A stretch of DNA of 29,709 bases from an uncultured Lachnospiraceae bacterium (GTDB lineage: Bacteria > Bacillota > Clostridia > Lachnospirales > Lachnospiraceae), in assembly GCA_934330725.1 (NCBI GenBank), contig CAKRGM010000030.1:1-29709 (forward strand). The letters run 5' to 3'. This document shows, in pieces, positions 25,021 through 29,709 of this stretch. The notes beneath the pieces were generated by a model, which saw only the letters and a list, made by a program, of their open reading frames with translations, searched no databases and had not been told where the DNA came from. The position numbers and the translations under genes are program-made. Position 1 is the first letter of the stretch. Every line of letters begins with the position of its first letter.

Positions 25021-25970
25021 AATTCACCATTAAGATATGCTGTAATATCTTCATACACTCCATCAACAAGGTGATTTTTTGCATCATCTGCTCCCCATGC
25101 CATATGAGGTGTAATAAGAAGCTTTGAACTGTCTTTTATCCTGTTAAGCGGATTATCCACTTCTATAGGCTCTTTAGAAAGGACATCAAGTCCTGCTGCA
25201 AGAATCTTTCCTTCTTCAAGTGCCACTGTAAGATCCGCTTCATTAACAATCGAGCCTCTTCCTACATTTATAAGTATGGCCGATTTTTTCATTTTTTCAA
25301 ATGCATCCATATTTATAAGGTCATATGTCTTATCATTTAATGGTGCATGAATTGATATTATATCCGATTCTTTCAACAGTGTATCAAGATCTATACATTT
25401 GTATGGTGAATCATATGTTCTTCCACTTGCTGAATAATATATTACTTCTGCACCAAACGCAGTGGCAATCTGTGCCACCTTTCTTCCAATTGCTCCAAGG
25501 CCTATAATTCCCCACGTTTTACCGGATATCTCTGTAAACTTTTCAGGGAGCTGGCAAAGACCTGATATTTTACTGTATTCACCCGATTTAACATAATCAT
25601 CATAATAGCGCAAATGTTCCATTACATAAAAATACATTGCAAATGTATGCTGTGCAACCGAATCCGTAGAATATCCGGCAACATTTGAAACAGCTATATT
25701 CCTGCTTTTTGCATACTCAACATCAACATTATCAAACCCTGTGGCTGATTCAACAATAAGCTTAAGATTCGTAATATTCTTAAGAACTTCTTCATTTAAA
25801 AGCACCTTATTTGTAATTATAATCTCCGGATTATGCTCTTCAAGCCTGTCCTTCGTCTGTTCAGGAGATGTCTTATCATAAAGAATCATTTCCCCGAGCT
25901 TTTCAAACTTTTCCATATTATTATCGTATTCTTTCTTTAATGGATATGCATCTAATACTACAATCTTCAT
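24999..25970 (-). CDS. NAD-dependent D-2-hydroxyacid dehydrogenase
   Basis: 323 residues. The family pattern is complete: substrate-domain VESATGFDNVDVEYA, the Rossmann loop GLGAIGRKVAQIA at 157-169, INVGRGSIVNEADL with the catalytic Arg region and ITPHMAWG with the catalytic His. The acceptor is some 2-keto acid such as hydroxypyruvate, glyoxylate or a related compound; exact substrate cannot be told. The ATG at 25970 is preceded by GGAGGATAAC. The open frame to 26069 runs through a 138-bp repeat and gives an artificial 33-residue N-terminus, so it is rejected. Its leader of about 250 bases contains the repeat and a candidate promoter. Confidence 0.92.
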   Translation of the reverse strand: MKIVVLDAYPLKKEYDNNMEKFEKLGEMILYDKTSPEQTKDRLEEHNPEIIITNKVLLNEEVLKNITNLKLIVESATGFDNVDVEYAKSRNIAVSNVAGYSTDSVAQHTFAMYFYVMEHLRYYDDYVKSGEYSKISGLCQLPEKFTEISGKTWGIIGLGAIGRKVAQIATAFGAEVIYYSASGRTYDSPYKCIDLDTLLKESDIISIHAPLNDKTYDLINMDAFEKMKKSAILINVGRGSIVNEADLTVALEEGKILAAGLDVLSKEPIEVDNPLNRIKDSSKLLITPHMAWGADDAKNHLVDGVYEDITAYLNGELKNRVDL

Positions 25971-25972
25971 GT

Positions 25973-26130
25973 TATCCTCCATTCCGCAGACGCCTTGCGT
26001 CGGAAGAATCGCGAGCTGAATTTCAGATTCAGCTCTGCGAACATGGCTGATTTGTGGCGCCTGCGGCACAAATAGCCGTGTGAAAAATCAATCGCATCAG
26101 CATGATTTTTCACACTATCCTCCATTCCGC
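25973..26130. repeat. 138-bp structured leader repeat, copy A, with 15-bp flanking direct repeats
   Basis: The element spans 25978-26115. It contains four inverted repeats: GACGC/GCGTC, AGCTGAA/TTCAGCT, ATTTGTG/CACAAAT, and GTGTGAAAAATCA/TGATTTTTCACAC (26078-26090 and 26103-26115, perfect 13 bp). It matches copy B (28941-29078), same length, at 89 of the first 100 positions by hand alignment. The 15-mer TATCCTCCATTCCGC occurs at both ends of the region (25973-25987 and 26116-26130). The gene-proximal copy supplies the ribosome site of the dehydrogenase gene. Confidence 0.75.
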
Positions 26131-26223
26131 CTGTACAATTATTTATTTTCAACACTGTTATTAAGGATATACCAGTATGGCATTTATAAATTAGTATAAG
26201 TCCTAAGCATTGCTGCTTTTAAT

Positions 26224-26253
26224 ATGATAACACTTCTATATAAAAAACTGCAA
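26224..26253 (-). promoter_or_regulatory. Candidate promoter of the dehydrogenase gene
   Basis: On the minus strand TTGCAG (26253-26248) is followed after 18 bases by TATCAT (26229-26224). Transcription would start near 26217 and cross repeat copy A before reaching the gene. Confidence 0.4.
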
Positions 26254-26412
26254 TTTTTTATATAACACAAAATACTTAATAATATGAAGTCAACTGCGTT
26301 GTCTGTTTTATATTGTGATTTGTTTTTGACAGCAAAATATACGTGCAGCATCAAAATATTTATTATAAATTTAATAGCAGATTATTACTGTTTTAACTTC
26401 TGACACATACTT
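26254..26412. other. AT-rich spacer without recognisable elements
   Basis: This spacer separates the metal module from the dehydrogenase promoter. I see only short chance-level inverted repeats and no clear terminator for the metal operon. Confidence 0.3.
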
Positions 26413-26580
26413 TTACAATATAAGTAACATTGCACATACAATAGTAATTATTATACCAATTGCACTGACAATTGAATATATTTTTTTTGATTCCGAATCT
26501 TGTTTTTCTTTTACAAGATAGTAAATTCCAAAACATAAAATAACAATTCCAATTATTATACCAATAACTTTAATAGCCAT
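26413..26580 (-). CDS. 55-residue two-helix membrane protein coupled to the metal ATPase
   Basis: Two hydrophobic helices (about residues 4-23 and 36-55) are joined by a short charged loop (KEKQDSESKK). There is no Cys-pair or His-rich metal motif; the only Cys residues lie within the helices. The ATG at 26580 overlaps the last base of the ATPase stop codon (TAATG). GGAGG lies 9 bases upstream inside the ATPase gene, so the pair is translationally coupled. The frame is open to 26595 but that start lacks the ribosome site. I do not recognise the family. By position it is a candidate accessory subunit or stabiliser of the pump; small membrane partners of P1B ATPases are known in mycobacteria (PacL). 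No sequence relation to them is claimed. Confidence 0.78.
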   Translation of the reverse strand: MAIKVIGIIIGIVILCFGIYYLVKEKQDSESKKIYSIVSAIGIIITIVCAMLLIL

Positions 26581-28451
26581 TATTTTTTCCTCCACTTTAA
26601 TAGAAATGCTGAATTTATTATTACAAGCACAGAACCCGCATTGTGTACAAGCGCACCAATAACAGGATTTAATATTCCAAGAATTGCCAATGTGATTGCT
26701 ATAAAATTTAATGTCATTGAAAAAGTCATATTAAGCTTGATTGTAGTCATCATACGCTTAGAAAGTGCCACAAGATGCGGCAGTTCTTTGACCTCATCAT
26801 CCACCAGTGCAATATCAGCGGCATCCACAGCTATATCACTTCCTACACCACCCATAGCAATTCCAACATCCGCTTTTTTCAAAGCCGGGGCATCATTAAC
26901 TCCATCGCCGATCATACACACCCGCATACTTCTGTCCTGATATTCCCCAATATATTTGAGCTTATCCTCCGGCATACAATTTGCTTTTACTTCTTTGATA
27001 TGAAGTAAAGATGCTATAGTATCAGCTGCATTTTTATGGTCTCCAGTCAAAAGAACCGGGCATATATTAAGCTTTAACAGACCATCTATCATAGCTGCAC
27101 TTTCCTTACGCACCGTATCAGATAAAGCAAGAAAACCTGCAAAAACATCATTTACAGCCACATAAATAATTGTACAGCCCTGTCTGGTATAATTTTTTAT
27201 ATCTGCCAAATATGATACTTCCACATCATGTTCACGCAGAAGATCAAGATTACCAGTAAGAACTCTTTTCTCTTCAAGTTCAGCACTCACGCCCCGCCCC
27301 GGAATCATCTGAAAATCATCTGCTTTTGAAAGTGTTAATCCCTCTTTTTTGTAACAGCTGACAATCGCTTTGCCAAGCGGATGCTCCGAAAATTGCTCTG
27401 CTGAAGCCACCAGCCGATATAGCTCATTTTCAACCAATAAATCAGATACGCATTGTACTGCAACAACCTCTGGCATGCCATATGTCAATGTTCCCGTTTT
27501 GTCAAAAGCTATTATTTTTGCATTTGCCAGTCGTTCTAATGCATCTCCTTCACGAACAAGAAAGCCATGCTTTGTTGCATTACCTATAGCAGCCATAATA
27601 GCTGTTGGTGTCGCCAGCACAAGCGCACATGGACAAAATACAACAAGAATTGTCACTGCACGGATAATCTGTCCTGAAATCAACCAGGTTATTACTGCCG
27701 CACTTAGTGCAATCACTACAATCCAGGTTGCCCACCTGTCTGCAATACCAACAATTTTTGCTTTTCCAGCATCGGCCGACTGTACCAGCCGGATCATACG
27801 CTGAATAGAACTATCCTCACCGACTTTTGTTGCTTCCATTTCAAAAGCGCCAAACTGATTTACCGTACCGCTGGATACACTATCACCAATTGTTTTATCA
27901 ACAGGAAGTGATTCCCCGGTCATTACTGCCTGATTAATCGAAGTCTGTCCAGATATGATAATTCCATCAACAGGAACTGTCTCTCCTGGAAGAACGCGAA
28001 TCCTGTCACCAACCCTGACTTGTTCGGCCGGAACTATCATTTCTTTGTTTTCCTGTAACACTCTTGCAGTCTGCGGAGTCAGATGCACCAGTTTTTCAAT
28101 ACCTGCTCTTGCTCTTGCTACAGTCAATTCTTCCAATAGTCCGCCAAGCTGCATAATAAAAGCGACCTCGCCTGCTGCAAATGTTTCTCCAATGCAAATG
28201 GAAGCAATCAATCCCAGAGAAACCAATACATCGGCTTTAATATCAAAAGCTGTAACTAATCCAATAATGGCTTCCAGAATAATAGGAAGTCCACACAAAA
28301 CAATAGCAATCCACGCCAGATCAAAATTAAATGGCTGAAATTTAAGTAAACTACAAATAATTGCTACCCCTGAGATTACAAGCAATACGATATCTTTCCT
28401 GATTCCACCGGTTTCCAGCATATCTTCCAGTTTTTTCATAACCCGTTTCAT
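26580..28451 (-). CDS. P1B-type heavy-metal translocating ATPase
   Basis: 623 residues without an N-terminal metal-binding domain. In order: hydrophobic helices at about 20-100, actuator TGES at 178-181, the transmembrane metal motif CPC at 273-275, phosphorylation site DKTGT at 317-321, SEHPLGKAI with the HP dipeptide, GDGVND at 515-520 and a final helix pair. All catalytic motifs are intact. The last helix reads GALVHNAGSVLVIINS (His603-Asn604). Copper pumps usually have MxxSS there and Zn/Cd pumps an Asp at the position where this protein appears to have Asn, so the metal is uncertain. The start has AGGAGG 7 bases upstream. The promoter carries two CsoR-type boxes, and csoR lies upstream on the same strand. 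Metal efflux is likely. Confidence 0.93.
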   Translation of the reverse strand: MKRVMKKLEDMLETGGIRKDIVLLVISGVAIICSLLKFQPFNFDLAWIAIVLCGLPIILEAIIGLVTAFDIKADVLVSLGLIASICIGETFAAGEVAFIMQLGGLLEELTVARARAGIEKLVHLTPQTARVLQENKEMIVPAEQVRVGDRIRVLPGETVPVDGIIISGQTSINQAVMTGESLPVDKTIGDSVSSGTVNQFGAFEMEATKVGEDSSIQRMIRLVQSADAGKAKIVGIADRWATWIVVIALSAAVITWLISGQIIRAVTILVVFCPCALVLATPTAIMAAIGNATKHGFLVREGDALERLANAKIIAFDKTGTLTYGMPEVVAVQCVSDLLVENELYRLVASAEQFSEHPLGKAIVSCYKKEGLTLSKADDFQMIPGRGVSAELEEKRVLTGNLDLLREHDVEVSYLADIKNYTRQGCTIIYVAVNDVFAGFLALSDTVRKESAAMIDGLLKLNICPVLLTGDHKNAADTIASLLHIKEVKANCMPEDKLKYIGEYQDRSMRVCMIGDGVNDAPALKKADVGIAMGGVGSDIAVDAADIALVDDEVKELPHLVALSKRMMTTIKLNMTFSMTLNFIAITLAILGILNPVIGALVHNAGSVLVIINSAFLLKWRKK

Positions 28452-28468
28452 TAACGAGCCTCCTTTCT

Positions 28469-28484
28469 ATACCTAATGGGGTAT
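28469..28484 (-). promoter_or_regulatory. CsoR-type operator, pump promoter (box 2)
   Basis: ATACCTAATGGGGTAT has dyad ATACC/GGTAT and matches the other two boxes in its GGGGTAT half. It lies downstream of the -10, overlapping the expected transcription start of the pump gene (about 28484). Confidence 0.6.
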
Positions 28485-28489
28485 ATGTA

Positions 28490-28518
28490 TATATACTCAT
28501 AGGGGTATAGGTTGTCAA
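28490..28518 (-). promoter_or_regulatory. Promoter of the ATPase operon
   Basis: On the minus strand a perfect TTGACA (28518-28513) is followed after 17 bases by TATATA (28495-28490). The spacer is occupied by a CsoR-type box, as expected for a repressed metal-efflux promoter. Confidence 0.65.
28493..28508 (-). promoter_or_regulatory. CsoR-type operator, pump promoter (box 1)
   Basis: ATACTCATAGGGGTAT lies between the -35 and -10 hexamers and overlaps the -10. It differs from the csoR box ATACTTTAAGGGGTAT only in the centre. Its centre is 24 bases from that of box 2, which is about two helical turns. Confidence 0.65.
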
Positions 28519-28551
28519 TAAATGTTTATAACTTTTCTTGTAAACAGTATT

Positions 28552-28593
28552 AAAAAAAGCGGCATCCCCACATAAATGGTTCTTCCGCTTTTT
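28552..28593 (-). terminator. Intrinsic terminator after csoR, possibly bidirectional
   Basis: AAAAAGCGG (28554-28562) pairs with CCGCTTTTT (28585-28593) around a 22-base loop. On the minus strand the stem is followed by a run of seven T. It separates csoR from the pump promoter, so the two genes are separate transcription units. Confidence 0.6.
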
Positions 28594-28657
28594 CCATCTA
28601 AATATTTCTTTTTTGAATTATAAGGTGCAATAAAAACAAGTATTCTTAGTACAATAA

Positions 28658-28933
28658 TTATCCCATATTTGAAAAACGTTCTACTGCTTTTGTAAAGCTT
28701 TCAATGGTCTTATCTGCATCACCATGTTCAATACCATCACGGACGCAATGTTTAATATGCCCTTCCAAAATAACTTTGCCACATCCATGAAGAGCAGATT
28801 TTGCAGCATTAATCTGTGCCAGAATATCCTCACATGGAACATCCTCGTCCACCATACGATCAATAGCCTGCACCTGTCCAATTATCTTTTTTAAACGACG
28901 ATGCAGATTGTCTGCATCCATACACTGCTTCAT
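28658..28933 (-). CDS. csoR: CsoR-family metal-sensing repressor
   Basis: 91 residues, all-helical DUF156 family without a classical DNA-binding motif. Metal ligands match the copper sensor pattern: Cys34, His59 and Cys63 have the same spacing (25 and 4) as Cys36, His61 and Cys65 of the M. tuberculosis protein. The family starts DNA-bound and releases on Cu(I) binding. The ATG at 28933 has GGAG 7 bases upstream; longer frames run through repeat copy B and are rejected. ATG 28921 is possible but lacks a site. It has its own consensus promoter with one operator, so autoregulation is expected. RcnR/FrmR-type sensing is less likely given the ligand set; CstR persulfide sensing is unlikely because the His is present. 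Confidence 0.92.
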   Translation of the reverse strand: MKQCMDADNLHRRLKKIIGQVQAIDRMVDEDVPCEDILAQINAAKSALHGCGKVILEGHIKHCVRDGIEHGDADKTIESFTKAVERFSNMG

Positions 28934-28940
28934 AATAATC

Positions 28941-29078
28941 TCCATTCCGCAGACGCTTTGCGTCGAAGAAATCGCGAACTGAATTCCAAACTCAGCTCTG
29001 CGATCATGGCTAATTTGTGGCGCCCGCGGCACAAATAGCCGTGTGCCAAATCATTGCATCGGCACATAATTTTCACAT
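28941..29078. repeat. 138-bp structured leader repeat, copy B
   Basis: Same length and hairpin order as copy A (25978-26115). In the last segment the stem differs in sequence: copy A pairs GTGTGAAAAATCA with TGATTTTTCACAC, while copy B instead has TGTGCC...GGCACA (29042-29047 and 29060-29065). That suggests selection for a hairpin rather than for sequence. It lies wholly within the csoR transcript leader and its end supplies the csoR ribosome site. Confidence 0.75.
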
Positions 29079-29089
29079 TAGTTTTCACC

Positions 29090-29105
29090 ATACTTTAAGG
29101 GGTAT
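29090..29105 (-). promoter_or_regulatory. CsoR-type operator at the csoR promoter
   Basis: ATACTTTAAGGGGTAT is placed at the predicted transcription start of csoR, 6 bases past the -10 hexamer. It matches the boxes at 28469 and 28493. Confidence 0.62.
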
Positions 29106-29111
29106 ATGTTT

Positions 29112-29140
29112 ATTATAGTATCCAGACTGGCTAATGTCAA
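29112..29140 (-). promoter_or_regulatory. Consensus sigma-A promoter of csoR
   Basis: TTGACA (29140-29135), a 17-base spacer and TATAAT (29117-29112), all read on the minus strand, are an exact consensus match. Transcription should begin near 29105, giving a leader of about 170 bases that is mostly repeat copy B. Confidence 0.78.
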
Positions 29141-29169
29141 TTTTGACTATTTTCTTATAAATATTTTTA

Positions 29170-29198
29170 GTGACATAATTATAAACTAATGGTATAAT
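29170..29198 (+). promoter_or_regulatory. Promoter of the Rpn-family gene
   Basis: GTGACA (29170-29175), 17 bases, then TATAAT (29193-29198). It diverges from the csoR promoter 30 bases away. Transcription would start near 29205, about 300 bases before the gene. Confidence 0.55.
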
Positions 29199-29204
29199 CC
29201 AAAC

Positions 29205-29494
29205 TAAAGCATTACATTTCTAACAGATATGTATTTATGTGCAATAATGCAACAATAATTTTATTGCAGTAATTACATATACAATCTAATTATGGCATAT
29301 AAGCCATTCTGCATTTCAGTAGAGTATTAATCAACAGGAATTTTCAATGCTTTAAATCACAAACAGTCAAAGCAGGGAGAATTCTTACATGTGGATTTAG
29401 CCATGACTTATAAAGCATGCATTGTGTATAACATCTATATCACATGCTTATAAGATTGGTATCTGAAAATGCAGTATTCTCCCGACACATCAAA
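29205..29494 (+). promoter_or_regulatory. Long structured leader upstream of the Rpn-family gene
   Basis: There is no open frame of note. Three inverted-repeat blocks occur. (a) ATATGTA/TACATAT (29227-29233, 29274-29280) encloses TGCAATAA/TTATTGCA (29240-29247, 29261-29268). (b) ATGGC/GCCAT (29292-29296, 29303-29307). (c) A 109-base domain is closed by GGGAGAAT/ATTCTCCC (29375-29382, 29476-29483) and contains CTTATAAAGCATG/CATGCTTATAAG (29407-29419, 29443-29454, one bulge) and a weak CATG arm (29388-29405). The last domain ends 11 bases before the ribosome site. It matches no riboswitch class I recognise. Confidence 0.4.
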
Positions 29495-29506
29495 GGAGGA
29501 TAATGG

Positions 29507-29709
29507 ATGTTAGAAAACGAAAACACAATTAAAACTAAAAAAGGTAATGGCGTGGGTAACGGAATATCAAGGGAGCAGCTTGAGCAGTCAGTCCAGAATA
29601 TAATCCAGATACTCGCAGAACCGGACAGGGCGTACAAAGATCATGTATTCAGGATGCTGCTTAAAGACAGAAAAGTTGCACTGGAAGTATATAATGCAAT
29701 GAATGATAC
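29507..29709 (+). CDS. Rpn-family (PD-(D/E)XK) putative transposase/nuclease, 5' part only
   Basis: The frame runs off the right edge after 67 codons. GGAGGA lies 6 bases before the ATG; an ATG 4 bases earlier is in a frame that stops after nine codons. After a polar, variable-looking N-terminus, YKDHVFRMLLKDRKVALEVYNAMNDT matches the start of the nuclease domain in Rpn-type proteins, which are abundant and often multi-copy in Lachnospiraceae. Catalytic residues lie beyond the window and cannot be checked. Rpn proteins promote recombination; some have been proposed as phage-defence or toxin-like factors. Confidence 0.75.
   Translation, partial: MLENENTIKTKKGNGVGNGISREQLEQSVQNIIQILAEPDRAYKDHVFRMLLKDRKVALEVYNAMND

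Noticed and set aside
25967..26155. 62-codon minus-strand frame through repeat copy A
   Set aside because: It consists almost wholly of repeat DNA and ends at the start of the dehydrogenase gene; no ribosome site suited to its start.
27370..27804. 144-codon plus-strand open frame inside the ATPase gene
   Set aside because: It is antisense to a clear, motif-complete gene, lacks a ribosome site and has no recognisable domain; same reasoning for the long antisense frames at 8435-8782, 10945-11364 and 16256-16762.
28493..28518. ArsR/CadC-type operator at the pump promoter
   Set aside because: The dyads are ATAC...GTAT with a G-run, like CsoR sites, and csoR is adjacent; no ArsR-family gene is in the window.
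25978..29078. Possible CRISPR array from repeated hairpin sequence
   Set aside because: There are only two copies 3 kb apart, 138 bp each, with genes between them and no regular spacers or cas genes.
29440..29637. Minus-strand 65-codon frame opposite the Rpn-family gene
   Set aside because: It overlaps the better supported plus-strand gene with a strong ribosome site and the leader structure, and has no family features.

Overview
The window is AT-rich DNA from a low-GC, Gram-positive, spore-forming lineage, most likely Lachnospiraceae. Supporting signs are strong AGGAGG-type ribosome sites, sporulation-associated proteins (CotS-like, YtvI-like), a class-type 3 ProS, a DUF6020-type membrane protein, a LysM/G5/M23 wall protein and an Rpn-family gene at the right edge. 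The genus cannot be fixed from sequence alone; a Lachnospira-like organism is a guess. No rRNA, tRNA, CRISPR array or complete insertion sequence was seen. Apart from two genes near 24-25 kb and the partial gene at the right edge, all genes lie on the minus strand, so regions read from right to left.

Layout, left to right. (1) 196-7445: a tightly packed surface-glycan cassette: aminotransferase, membrane phosphosugar transferase, ExoA-like glycosyltransferase, long membrane-type 4,6-dehydratase and a large polytopic DUF6020-like protein. Dehydratase, aminotransferase and PglC-like transferase together resemble the UDP-bacillosamine route, but the acetyltransferase (PglD) is not in the window. 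A PEGA-domain lipoprotein (7531-8889) lies just upstream on the same strand. (2) 9050-14176: a cotS-like gene, cca, proS and a ytvI-like gene; a perfect 13-bp hairpin buries the ribosome site of the cotS-like gene. (3) 14239-18369: sensor kinase, response regulator, a membrane protein and an RluA-type pseudouridine synthase. (4) 18559-23799: murA, a LysM-G5-M23 protein with a degenerate metal site, a flavin reductase-like protein, a NUDIX hydrolase and an HD protein. (5) 24060-24923: plus-strand dtd and a small unknown gene. (6) 24999-25970: a D-2-hydroxyacid dehydrogenase. (7) 26413-28933: a metal-homeostasis module made of CsoR, a P1B ATPase and a 55-residue two-helix membrane protein overlapping the ATPase stop codon. 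(8) 29507-end: the start of an Rpn-family gene behind a long, apparently structured leader.

The metal module is the best resolved regulatory unit. csoR and the ATPase each have a sigma-A promoter, and three copies of the same 16-bp box sit on those promoters, which fits CsoR repressing the pump and itself. The sensor has the Cys-His-Cys ligand set of copper sensors. The pump lacks the usual copper signature in its last helices, and the tiny co-translated membrane protein has no assigned role.

The other recurring theme is repeated, hairpin-rich intergenic DNA. Two 138-bp copies of one element sit in the 5' leaders of the dehydrogenase gene and csoR; its end supplies the ribosome-binding site in both. 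Degenerate pieces or relatives appear near 1-77, 8895-8948, 13079-13112, 23875-23922 and 24535-24625. These elements, the cotS hairpin and the Rpn leader are the most promising unexplained features. All comparisons were made by eye; no database search or folding program was used.
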